DNA from: Zeimonas sp050187175 | GTDB taxonomy: Bacteria; Pseudomonadota; Gammaproteobacteria; Burkholderiales; Burkholderiaceae_E | Reading direction: 5' to 3' | Assembly (NCBI GenBank): GCA_050187175.1 | Contig: JBFWXS010000018.1 | Span: forward strand, 1-64,000 | Length of the DNA: 64,000 nt | Shown: positions 22,554 through 30,804 of the stretch, piece by piece | How positions within the stretch are numbered: position 1 is the first letter of the stretch | Layout: every line of letters begins with the position of its first letter | Made by a program: the position numbers and the translations under genes | Notes under the pieces: model-generated | Databases searched by the model: none | What the model saw: the letters and a program-made list of their open reading frames with translations, nothing else | What the model was told of the DNA's origin: nothing

Positions 22554-25262
22554 ATGAAATCTTTGCGCGCAATCTCCAGGCTGCCGTACCGGCTCCGATC
22601 GGCCGTGCGACGGGCGATCGGCTTCGCCGGTCCGCTGCTGGCTGCGTCGCTTGCGCTTGCGCCGATGCAGGCGCAAGCGCAGACGCAAGTGCAGGCGCCG
22701 GTGCCGGCCCCGGGCGCGGCGCAGTCGCTCGGGGGCAGTATCGCATCGACGATCGCCGCGCGGGAGGCCGCGCCGTCAGCGGAGGTGACTTCGGCGACCG
22801 CGGTCTCGGCGGTGACGGCCTCATCGGGCACGACCGCCGCGACCTCGGCTGCGGCGACCTCGGCCGCGGCCGCATCGGCCGCACGGACCGGCCCCGTGCG
22901 CGTCGAAGCAGTGCAGGTCGAGCTGGTCGCCGACAAGGCCGCCGTGGTGCCCGGCGAAGCGCTGCAGCTGGGGCTGCGCATCGAGCATGATCCGCACTGG
23001 CATACGTACTGGCGCAACCCGGGTGATTCCGGGCTGCCGACGCAGCTCGAGCTGCGGCTGCCCGACGGCGTGCGCGCCGGCGAGATCGGCTGGCCGGCGC
23101 CGCAGCGATTGTTCATTCCGCCGCTGGCGAACTACGGCTACGAAGGCGAGATCGTGCTGCCGCTGCCGCTGCACGTGCCCGCTTCGCTGGCCGGCGACAG
23201 CCTGAGGATCAGCGGCAAGGCGCAGTGGCTGATGTGCCGCGAGGTCTGCATTCCGGGCGAAGCCGAGCTGGCGCTGGTGCTGCCGCTGAGCCGCGATGGC
23301 AGCGCCGCCGGGCCGTCGCGCTTCGCGCCGCTGTTCCAGCGCGCCGTCGAGCGCCAGCCGCGCCAGACCCTGCCCGCGCAGGTGTTCGCCGACGGCGAGA
23401 CGCTGTCGATCGCGCTGCCGGCGCCGGTGCGCAAGGCCGAGTTCTTTCCGTATCGCGAAGGCCTGCTGCGCAACGCCGAGCGGCAGGTGCTGTTTGCCGT
23501 GGATGGCGTTGCGCCGGCGCTGGCGCGGCTCGAGCTGAAGCTCACCCCCGACGGGGCAGCGGCTGCGATGCGCGATGCCGACGGTCTGCGCGCCGCGGCG
23601 GCGGGCGTCATCGTGCTGGATGGGGCGATCCGCGAGCTGGTGCCGACCGCCGCTGCGCAGGCGTTCGCCGGGGGCGCCGAGATCTCGCGCATCGACGGCG
23701 CGCCGCAGACGCGGGCCGCCGTCGGCGACAGCGGCGGCTCGTCGCTGCTGGGCGGGCTGTTCGGTGGACGGCGAAGCGCCGACGCCGGAATGAGCAGGAT
23801 GGACGGTGCGCCTGCTGCCGGCGGTGGGCCCGCGATCGAAGGCGCGGGTGCGGCGGCGGGGGGCGGCGGACTAGCGGCCCGCGGGGCGGCGGGCGGAGGG
23901 CTGGCGGGCTTCGGCGCCGCCACGCCGGGAGTCTGGCTGGCGCTGCTGTTCGGCCTGCTCGGCGGCGTGATCCTGAATCTGATGCCCTGCGTGTTTCCGG
24001 TGATCGGCCTCAAGGTGCTGAGCTTCGCGGGGAGCGCGGCGGCAGGCACGGCTGCGAGCCCGAGCAGGACCTCCGTCGCCGCGGCGTCGCGCCGCGGTGC
24101 GCTTGCCTTCGCCGCGGGCGTGCTGCTGTCGTTCTGGGTGCTGGCGGGGCTGCTGCTGGCGCTGCGCGCGGCCGGCGAGGCGGCGGGCTGGGGCTTCCAG
24201 CTGCAGTCACCGGCGTTCGTCGTGGCGATGGCGCTGCTGTTCGTCGCCATCGCGCTGAATTTCTCGGGTGTCTACGAGATCGGCACGGTGCTGACGCGGT
24301 TCGGGGCAGTACCGGTGGCCGATACGGCGGCGCGTCATCCGCTGGCCGGCTCGTTCGGCACCGGCGTGCTGGCCGTCCTGGTGGCCACGCCCTGCACGGC
24401 GCCGTTCATGGGATCGGCCCTCGGCTACACGCTGGGTGGCAGCGTGCTCGACTCGCTGCTCGTGTTCACGGCGATCGGCGTGGGCATGGCGCTGCCGTAT
24501 CTGCTGCTCGGCTTCTTCCCGGCCTGGCTGCGCTGGCTGCCGCGCCCCGGCCGCTGGATGGAGACGCTGAAGCAGGCGCTGGCATTTCCCATGTACGCCA
24601 CCGCCGCGTGGCTGGCCTGGGTGCTGGGACAGCAGCGCGGCATCGATGCGGTGCTGGGGCTCGCAATAGGCGCCGTCCTGCTCGGGCTGGCGGCGTGGGC
24701 TTACGGGCGCTTCGTGCAGTTCGGCAGCGGCGGCCGGCGCGGCTGGGGCGTGGCGGTGGCGCTGGCCTGCGTCGCTGCGGCGTTTTGGGTGGCCTGGCCG
24801 GGTGAGGGCGGTGAGAGCGGCGACGGCGGGGCCGGGGTGCTGGCCGATGGCCAGGCCGCCGGTGCGCCGGCTGCCGATCGTGCAAACGCGGCCAACCGCG
24901 GCTGGCAGGTCTGGTCGCGCGCGCGCGTCGATCAGCTGCTGGCCGAAGGGCGGCCGGTATTCGTCGACTTCACCGCCGCCTGGTGCGTCAGCTGCCAGGC
25001 GAACAAGCGGCTGGTGCTCGATCGCCAGGTCGTCACCGACGCGATGGCGCGGCGCGGCGTCGTGCGACTGCGTGCCGACTGGACGCGGCAGGATCCGGCG
25101 ATCACCGCCGAGCTGGCGCGCTTCCAGCGCAGCGGCGTGCCGCTGTATCTGCTCTATCGCCCCGGCGATGCGCAGCCGCAGCTGCTGCCCGAGCTGCTGA
25201 CGCCGGGCATCGTGCTGCAGGCGCTGGACAGTCTCGCCGCTGCGCCGCGCGCAGGTTCATAG
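22554..25262 (+). CDS. Thiol:disulfide interchange protein of the DsbD/ScsB type
   Basis: A 902-residue inner-membrane electron carrier moving reducing equivalents from cytoplasmic thioredoxin to the periplasm. After a signal-type N-terminus comes a periplasmic domain with HDPHWHTYWRNPGDSGLPTQ and a CREVC pair (about residue 228), as in ScsB. The membrane domain has MPCVFPVIGLKVLSFAG (about 476) and VATPCTAPFMGSALGYTLGG (about 611) with about eight hydrophobic segments. The C-terminal thioredoxin domain has AAWCVSCQ (about 808). Ala/Ser-rich low complexity near residues 50-115 and Gly-rich sequence near 400-450 separate the domains. It is monocistronic. The start at 22554 (MKSLRAISRLPYRL) was chosen over a TTG nine bases earlier. 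Confidence 0.88.
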   Translation: MKSLRAISRLPYRLRSAVRRAIGFAGPLLAASLALAPMQAQAQTQVQAPVPAPGAAQSLGGSIASTIAAREAAPSAEVTSATAVSAVTASSGTTAATSAAATSAAAASAARTGPVRVEAVQVELVADKAAVVPGEALQLGLRIEHDPHWHTYWRNPGDSGLPTQLELRLPDGVRAGEIGWPAPQRLFIPPLANYGYEGEIVLPLPLHVPASLAGDSLRISGKAQWLMCREVCIPGEAELALVLPLSRDGSAAGPSRFAPLFQRAVERQPRQTLPAQVFADGETLSIALPAPVRKAEFFPYREGLLRNAERQVLFAVDGVAPALARLELKLTPDGAAAAMRDADGLRAAAAGVIVLDGAIRELVPTAAAQAFAGGAEISRIDGAPQTRAAVGDSGGSSLLGGLFGGRRSADAGMSRMDGAPAAGGGPAIEGAGAAAGGGGLAARGAAGGGLAGFGAATPGVWLALLFGLLGGVILNLMPCVFPVIGLKVLSFAGSAAAGTAASPSRTSVAAASRRGALAFAAGVLLSFWVLAGLLLALRAAGEAAGWGFQLQSPAFVVAMALLFVAIALNFSGVYEIGTVLTRFGAVPVADTAARHPLAGSFGTGVLAVLVATPCTAPFMGSALGYTLGGSVLDSLLVFTAIGVGMALPYLLLGFFPAWLRWLPRPGRWMETLKQALAFPMYATAAWLAWVLGQQRGIDAVLGLAIGAVLLGLAAWAYGRFVQFGSGGRRGWGVAVALACVAAAFWVAWPGEGGESGDGGAGVLADGQAAGAPAADRANAANRGWQVWSRARVDQLLAEGRPVFVDFTAAWCVSCQANKRLVLDRQVVTDAMARRGVVRLRADWTRQDPAITAELARFQRSGVPLYLLYRPGDAQPQLLPELLTPGIVLQALDSLAAAPRAGS

Positions 25263-25310
25263 CACCAGCTCAAGGTTCGGGCGCCTCGCGCCGCCCTATA
25301 ATCTGCCTCG

Positions 25311-25575
25311 CTTACGGTGTCGCGCGCCATCCGGCGCGCGCTGAAACGGGAAACAGGAATTGCGGCCTCGCGCCGCGGTGAACCTGTGCTGCCCCCGCAA
25401 CGGTAAGCAGCGCCGCTCGCGTTCGCGGGCGGTGGCGCACCTGATTGGCCACTGGGGCCCGGCGTCGGTTTCGCCGGCGCGGTCCTGGGAAGGCGGTGTG
25501 CCCGCGGCCGGTGATGCATCCGTGCATCGCCGCGCCGACGCTGCAGCCCGGAAACCGGCCGTGAGTATGGCGCGC
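25311..25575 (+). promoter_or_regulatory. Cobalamin (B12) riboswitch upstream of btuB
   Basis: The 382-bp region before btuB carries the cobalamin aptamer elements in order: GAAACGGGAAACAGG (P3-P4 area, about 25340), GTGCTGCCCCCGCAACGGTA (about 25384), GCCACTGGGGCCCGG and CCTGGGAAGGCGG, and the B12 box AGCCCGGAAACCGGCC at 25545-25560. The following base-pairing region precedes CAGGAG at the btuB start, as in translation-controlling switches. Boundaries are approximate. Confidence 0.93.
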
Positions 25576-25644
25576 CGCGCTGTCGGCGTCGAACTTCACG
25601 ATGAACCTGCGTCTTGCGGTGGGCGAGGCGCTCAGGAGTTTTCC

Positions 25645-27480
25645 ATGTCCAGATGGTCCACGTCCGTGGCGCTGCTCGGCGCGCTGTCGGCCGCTTCTCC
25701 GTTCCTTGCCGCACAAACCCTCGACCCGGTGGTGGTGACTGCCACGCGGATGGATACCAGCATCGATCGCGCGCTGGCCGACGTCACCGTCATCGGGCCG
25801 CAGCAGATCCGCGATGCCGGCCCGGCGACGCTGCCCGAGCTGCTGCGCGCTCAGGGCGGCATCGAGATCGCCCAGGCGGGTGGCGCGGGGGCAGTCGCCG
25901 GTCTGTTCATGCGCGGCACCAAGACTTCGCAGGTGCTGGTCCTGGTCGATGGCGTGCGGCTGGAAAGCCCGCTGAGCGGCAGCGCGCTGCCCGAGTATCT
26001 GCCGCTGGCGGCGATCGAGCGGATCGAGATCGTGCGCGGCCCGATGTCCGCCTTGTACGGCTCCAGCGCCGTCGGCGGCGTGATCCAGATCTTCACGCGG
26101 CGCGGCAGCGAGCCGGGCTGGCGCGGCAGCTTCTCGGCGGGGATCGGCAGCCGCGGGACGCGGCAGCTGCAGGCCGGCATCAGCGGCGCCAGCGGCGGTA
26201 CGCGCTTCGCGCTGCATGCGTCGGGCGAGCGCACGTCGGGCTTCGAGGCGACGCTGCCCGACAGCTTCGACTACCAGCCGGATCGCGACGGTCATCGCAA
26301 CCATTCGCTGACCGCGTCGCTGTCGCAGCAGCTGTCGCCGGCCTGGGAGCTCGGCGGGTCGCTGCTGGTCAGCGACGGGAAAGTGTTCTACGACAGCATG
26401 TTCTCGGCGCCGTCCGATACCTGGCAGACCTATCGCAGCAGCGCATTGTCGCTGCACGCGCGCGGCCGGTTCACTGACGCCTGGCGGACGGAGCTGCGCC
26501 TGGGCCAGAGCTCGCTCGACTACACGGCCGGCGGCTACAGCTTCGCGCCGCGCACCGATTCGCGCACGCTCGGCTGGCAGAACACGATCGAGGCCGGTGG
26601 CGGACGCCTGCTGTTCGGCATCGAGTCGCTGGAGCAGAAGGTCGCCGGCGAGGGCGTGACGCGCGGCGACTTCCTCTATGCGCGCGACGAGCGCGACACG
26701 CGTTCGCTGTTCGCCGGCTACGAGCGCGAGTTCGGCGAGCACCTGCTGCGCGGCACGCTGCGCCGCGACCGCATCCAGTCGGTCGGCTCCAAGACCACGG
26801 GTGCGCTGGCCTGGGGCTGGCGTTTCGCGCCGCAGTGGCTGCTGCGCGCCAGCTACGGTACGGCGTTCCGCGCGCCGACGTTCGACGATCTGTACAACCC
26901 GTTCGGCCCGAATCCGCTGCTCAAGCCGGAGCACTCGCGCGGCGGCGAGATCGCCATCGAGCATCGCGCCGGCGCCGATCTGCTGCGCGCCACGCTGTTC
27001 GCCAGCCGCATCGAGCAGGCGATCGAGCTCGACTCGATGTTCGTCGCGCAGAACCTGGCGCAGGCCAAGGTGCGCGGCGTGACGCTGGAGGCGCGGCGCA
27101 GCCTCGGGGCCTTTACGCTGCGGGGTAGCGCCACCTTCCAGGACACCGAAGGCGAGGCGCGCGGCGACGACGGCGTGCTGCGCAGCACCGGCGAGCTGAT
27201 ACGCCGCGCACCGGCCTACGGCACCTTGGGCGTCGACTGGCGCGACGGCCGCTGGCGGCTAGGCGCGGAGGCGGTGGCGCAGGCGCGGCGCTTCGATACG
27301 CAGGGCCAGCGGATGGGCGGCTACCTGTTCGTCGATGCGTGGGCCGGCTACGAGCTGAACCGGCAGTGGGAGCTGTTCGCGCGGCTGGGCAACGTCAGCG
27401 ACCGGCAGTACCAGACGATCTACGGCTACCGCGCGCCGCCGCGCTCGCTGTTCGTCGGCGTGCGCTACGCCACGCGCTGA
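25645..27480 (+). CDS. btuB: TonB-dependent cobalamin receptor BtuB
   Basis: A 611-residue outer-membrane beta-barrel receptor for vitamin B12. It has a signal peptide (MSRWSTSVALLGALSAAS), a TonB box-like DPVVVTATR, and a plug domain (LPELLRAQGGIEIAQAGGAG, VLVLVDGVRLESPLSGSALP, IERIEIVRGPMSALYGSSAV). Barrel motifs such as YGTAFRAPTFDDLYNPFGPN and KPEHSRGGE are present. The product ends YATR rather than with a terminal aromatic residue. The assignment rests on the cobalamin riboswitch upstream and btuF downstream (8 bp gap). RBS CAGGAG precedes the ATG. Confidence 0.94.
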   Translation: MSRWSTSVALLGALSAASPFLAAQTLDPVVVTATRMDTSIDRALADVTVIGPQQIRDAGPATLPELLRAQGGIEIAQAGGAGAVAGLFMRGTKTSQVLVLVDGVRLESPLSGSALPEYLPLAAIERIEIVRGPMSALYGSSAVGGVIQIFTRRGSEPGWRGSFSAGIGSRGTRQLQAGISGASGGTRFALHASGERTSGFEATLPDSFDYQPDRDGHRNHSLTASLSQQLSPAWELGGSLLVSDGKVFYDSMFSAPSDTWQTYRSSALSLHARGRFTDAWRTELRLGQSSLDYTAGGYSFAPRTDSRTLGWQNTIEAGGGRLLFGIESLEQKVAGEGVTRGDFLYARDERDTRSLFAGYEREFGEHLLRGTLRRDRIQSVGSKTTGALAWGWRFAPQWLLRASYGTAFRAPTFDDLYNPFGPNPLLKPEHSRGGEIAIEHRAGADLLRATLFASRIEQAIELDSMFVAQNLAQAKVRGVTLEARRSLGAFTLRGSATFQDTEGEARGDDGVLRSTGELIRRAPAYGTLGVDWRDGRWRLGAEAVAQARRFDTQGQRMGGYLFVDAWAGYELNRQWELFARLGNVSDRQYQTIYGYRAPPRSLFVGVRYATR

Positions 27481-27488
27481 GCGCGACG

Positions 27489-28571
27489 ATGAGCGGACGG
27501 CGCTCGGCTTCGGCTGCATTCGCCGGCGGGCGCGCCGTGGCGGCGGTGCTGCTGGGGATGGCGGCGTTGCTGGGGAAGGCGGCGCTGCTGGGGACGGCGG
27601 CGCTGGCGGGCGGGCCGGGCGCGGCGGCGCCGCAGTCAGCCGCGCCGCAGCCCGCCACATCGCAGGCCGCAGCACCGCAGGCCGAAGCACCGCAGGCCGA
27701 AGCACCGCAGCTCAGCGCGTCACAGCCCGCTGCATCGCGCCCTCCTGCAGCCGCAGCCATCATCGACGACTGGGGCCGGCGCCTCGAAGCATCCGGCCCG
27801 GCGGTCCGCATCGTCTCTCTGGCGCCGCATGCCACCGACCTGCTGTTCGAGGCCGGGCTCGGCGCCCGCGTGATGGCGGTGGACCACGACAGCGATTTTC
27901 CGCCGGCGGCCGCGCGGCTGCCGCAACTGCCGGCCTATCCGCCGCCGGATCTCGAGCGGCTTCTTGCCATGCGGCCGGACCTGGTCATCGTCTGGGGCGC
28001 TGGGGCGCGGGCACCGTGGGTCGAGCGGCTGACCGCGCTCGGCGTGCGGGTCTTCGTGTCCGAGCCGCGTTCGCTCGATGAGGTCGGCCGGTCGCTGGCG
28101 CGCTTCGGTGCGTTCGGCTCGGCCGACGAGGCCCGCCGCGCGCAGCTGGCGGCGCAGCGCTTCGCCGGCCAACTAGCCGGCCTGCGTGAACGCTTCGCTG
28201 GGCGCCCGCCGGTGCGCGTGTTCGTGCAGGTCTGGTCGGCGCCGCTGATCGGCCTGAGCGACCGGGACGTGATCGGCGATGCGCTACGCAGCTGCGGCGC
28301 CGTCAACGTGTTCGGCGATGCCGCGGTGGCGGCGCCGAGGCTGGACCCCGAGGCAGTACTGGCGGCGCGGCCGCAACTGGTGCTGGCCACCGACGGCCAG
28401 GCTTCGGCGCGGCGCTGGCGCGAGCGCGGCTTGCTGCAGCCCGCGGGGCCGGCGCGCTTCGCCGTCTTCGACGCGTCGCTGCTGCACCGCCCGGGGCCGC
28501 GCATTCTGCAGGCGGTTCGCCGGCTATGCGACGAAATCGAGACAGTCCGCAGCGGCCGTGTGCAACCCTGA
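27489..28571 (+). CDS. btuF: Cobalamin-binding periplasmic protein BtuF-like
   Basis: A 360-residue substrate-binding protein of the B12/iron type (helical backbone). Its core motifs are VRIVSLAPHATDLLFEAGLG, VMAVDHDSDFP, DLERLLAMRPDLVIVWGAG and the C-terminal LHRPGPRILQAVRRLCDEI. Between the signal-like N-terminus and the folded domain it has three 18-bp repeats (27546-27599, encoding VLLGMA/ALLGKA/ALLGTA) and eight 15-bp repeats (27630-27749, Pro/Gln/Ala-rich), making the N-terminus much longer than usual. The 18-bp array lies within the hydrophobic signal segment. No btuC or btuD is adjacent. Starts 8 bp after btuB. Confidence 0.88.
   Translation: MSGRRSASAAFAGGRAVAAVLLGMAALLGKAALLGTAALAGGPGAAAPQSAAPQPATSQAAAPQAEAPQAEAPQLSASQPAASRPPAAAAIIDDWGRRLEASGPAVRIVSLAPHATDLLFEAGLGARVMAVDHDSDFPPAAARLPQLPAYPPPDLERLLAMRPDLVIVWGAGARAPWVERLTALGVRVFVSEPRSLDEVGRSLARFGAFGSADEARRAQLAAQRFAGQLAGLRERFAGRPPVRVFVQVWSAPLIGLSDRDVIGDALRSCGAVNVFGDAAVAAPRLDPEAVLAARPQLVLATDGQASARRWRERGLLQPAGPARFAVFDASLLHRPGPRILQAVRRLCDEIETVRSGRVQP
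27546..27599 (+). repeat. 18-bp tandem repeat in the signal region of btuF, three copies
   Basis: Units such as GCGCTGCTGGGGACGGCG encode VLLGMA, ALLGKA and ALLGTA. The array contributes much of the hydrophobic export signal, so copy number would alter signal length. Confidence 0.85.
27630..27749 (+). repeat. 15-bp tandem repeat in btuF, eight diverged copies
   Basis: In-frame units around CCGCAGGCCGAAGCA (two exact neighbours at 27675 and 27690) encode PQxxA/SQxxA pentapeptides. It lies between the signal peptide and the mature domain. Confidence 0.9.
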
Positions 28572-28640
28572 TGCACGACCTTTTGTTACCATCGGCCGGC
28601 ACGCATTGACCGTTCATCGTTGAGACCTGGGAGTCCGCGC

Positions 28641-29264
28641 ATGCCTGTGGTGGCTGTCGTTAATCCTAAAGGAGGCGTCGGCAAGACGACGCTGGCGACC
28701 AATCTTGCCGGCTACTACGCCGGTGCCGGCCATCGAACGATGCTCGGCGACTTCGACCGCCAGCAGTCGGCGCGGCACTGGCTGAGCCTGCGGCCGCAGG
28801 GGGTGCGGCCGATCGAGACCTGGCACATGAACGGCGAGATCGCGCGGCCGCCGCGCGGCGTCACGCACGTGGTGCTGGACACGCCGGCGCAGATCACCGG
28901 CAAGCGGCTCAGCGAGCTGGTGCGGGTTGCCGACAAGGTGGTCGTGCCGCTGCAGCCGTCGATGTTCGACGTCATGGCCACGCAGCAGTTCCTCGAGGAG
29001 CTGAAGCAGGAATATCGCAATGATCGCCGCTTCCAGGATACGGTCGGCATCGTCGGCATGCGCGTCGACACGCGCACCAAGGCGGCCGAGCAGCTGGCGC
29101 GCTTCGTCACCAGCCTCGGGCTGCCGGTGGCCGGCTATCTGCGCGACACGCAGAACTACGTGCATCTGGCCGCGCACGGCTTGACGCTGTTCGACGTGCC
29201 GTCGCAGCGCGTCGAGAAGGACCGCGGCACCTGGGAACCGCTGCTGCAGTGGTTGCAGCACTGA
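28641..29264 (+). CDS. ParA/MinD-like ATPase, orphan
   Basis: A 207-residue deviant Walker ATPase: VVNPKGGVGKTTLATNLAGY near the N-terminus, the Walker A' region LGDFDRQQSARHW and a Walker B-like THVVLDTPAQITGK. It lacks any N-terminal DNA-binding domain and has no parB, parS or minE gene nearby, so it is a short orphan ParA. Such proteins position diverse cargo in the cell. It precedes tldD by 43 bp. Function unknown. Confidence 0.85.
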   Translation: MPVVAVVNPKGGVGKTTLATNLAGYYAGAGHRTMLGDFDRQQSARHWLSLRPQGVRPIETWHMNGEIARPPRGVTHVVLDTPAQITGKRLSELVRVADKVVVPLQPSMFDVMATQQFLEELKQEYRNDRRFQDTVGIVGMRVDTRTKAAEQLARFVTSLGLPVAGYLRDTQNYVHLAAHGLTLFDVPSQRVEKDRGTWEPLLQWLQH

Positions 29265-29307
29265 ACCGTGCGCCGCGCCGGGCACGGCGTTTGCCCGGTC
29301 GGCGATC

Positions 29308-30804
29308 ATGTCCCGCATCGAGTTTCCGCGACTAGACCTGCCCGGCGCGGTAGTGTCGCTGCGCGTCGTCGAGGACGACGGCGAGCAGCTGGCGATCGTG
29401 CGCGGGGTGCTGCAGCCGCCGGCGCTGTGGCGCGATCGCGGCGCGATGCTGACCGTCTGGCACGGCGGCGAGGCCGGCTATTGCGCGACCGCCGATCTGT
29501 CGCCGGCCGGCCTGCGTGAAGCGGCCGATCGTGCGGCCCGCTGGGCGCGCGCCGCCGTCGGCCGCGGCTTGGCGCTGGCCGGCGGTGCGCCGCCCTGGTT
29601 GACGCAGGCGCCGAGGGGCCGCTCATCGCAGCAGCCATCGCAGCCCCGGCCGGACCGGCTGCGCCGCTACCGCAGCCCCGCCGCAGCGCCGCTGCCGCCG
29701 CGCGACGAACTGATCGGACTGCTGCGCCGCGAGGCCGAGGCGCTGCGGTGTTCGCCGGCGATCGTGCACTGGGTGGCCAACCTGCGCGTCACGACCAGCC
29801 GGCAGCGGCTGTGGATCGACGGCGAGCTGATCGCCGACCAGCGGCTGCGCTTCGTCGAACCCAATCTGGAAGCCACTGCCGAGCGCGACGGTGAATCGCA
29901 GACGCGCTCGCTTGGCGGGCAGTACAACGGCTTCTGCCGGCAAGGCGGCGGCGAAGTGCTGCAGCAGTCGGGCCTGATCGGCGGCGGCGCGCGCGTAGCC
30001 GACGAGGCGCTGCAGCTGCTGGCGGCGCCCAACTGCCCGACCGGTCGGCGCGATCTGCTGCTGGCGCCGGACCAGATGATGCTGCAGATCCACGAATCGA
30101 TAGGCCATCCGCTGGAGCTCGATCGAATCCTCGGCGACGAGCGCAATTTCGCCGGCGCCAGCTTCGTCACGCCGGAAATGTTCGGCCGCTATCAATACGG
30201 TTCGCCGCTGCTCAACGTCAGCGTCGATCCCGGGGTGGCGGGCGAGTTCGCCAGCTATGCCGTCGACGACGAGGGCAGCCCGGCGCAGCGCGTCATGCTG
30301 ATCGAAGGCGGCGTGCTCAAGCGCGCGCTGGGCGGCGCCTTGTCGCAGGCGCGGGCGCGGCAGGCCGGGTTCGACATCGGCGGCGCGGCCGTGGCCCGCG
30401 CCAATGGCTGGCACCGGCCGCCGATCGACCGCATGGCCAATCTGAACGTCGAGCCGGGCGACAGCCGGCTGGAGGAGATGATTGCCGCCATCGAGCATGG
30501 AATCTGGATGCAGACCAATGTGTCCTGGTCGATCGACGATCAGCGCAACAAGTTCCAGTTCGGCTGCGAGTGGGGGCGCCTGATCGAGAACGGCCGGCTC
30601 ACGCAGCGGGTGAAGAATCCGAACTACCGCGGCGTGTCGGCAACCTTCTGGCGCAGCCTGGCGATGGTCGGCGACCGCAGCACGCTGCAGGTGCTGGGCA
30701 CGCCGTTCTGCGGCAAGGGCGAGCCGGGGCAGGTGATCCGCGTCGGTCATGCGTCGCCGGCCTGCCTGTTCCGCGACGTGGACGTGTTCGGAGGCGACGC
30801 GTGA
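29308..30804 (+). CDS. tldD: TldD-type metallopeptidase
   Basis: A 498-residue protein with the TldD zinc motif HESIGH (residues 262-267, HExxxH) and the surrounding QIHESIGHPLELDRILGDE. It also has SVDPGVAGEFASYAVDDEG, IDRMANLNVEPGD and a C-terminal QVIRVGHASPACLFRDVDVFG. TldD forms a heterodimeric protease with TldE that degrades unfolded peptides and matures microcins. The next gene encodes a TldE/PmbA-like partner overlapping by 4 bases. Sequence outside the core is more diverged than E. coli-type TldD, so a paralogous TldD/TldE system is possible. Confidence 0.88.
   Translation: MSRIEFPRLDLPGAVVSLRVVEDDGEQLAIVRGVLQPPALWRDRGAMLTVWHGGEAGYCATADLSPAGLREAADRAARWARAAVGRGLALAGGAPPWLTQAPRGRSSQQPSQPRPDRLRRYRSPAAAPLPPRDELIGLLRREAEALRCSPAIVHWVANLRVTTSRQRLWIDGELIADQRLRFVEPNLEATAERDGESQTRSLGGQYNGFCRQGGGEVLQQSGLIGGGARVADEALQLLAAPNCPTGRRDLLLAPDQMMLQIHESIGHPLELDRILGDERNFAGASFVTPEMFGRYQYGSPLLNVSVDPGVAGEFASYAVDDEGSPAQRVMLIEGGVLKRALGGALSQARARQAGFDIGGAAVARANGWHRPPIDRMANLNVEPGDSRLEEMIAAIEHGIWMQTNVSWSIDDQRNKFQFGCEWGRLIENGRLTQRVKNPNYRGVSATFWRSLAMVGDRSTLQVLGTPFCGKGEPGQVIRVGHASPACLFRDVDVFGGDA

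Noticed and set aside
27630..27749. CRISPR array
   Set aside because: The repeats are direct and contiguous with no spacers, and no cas genes are present.
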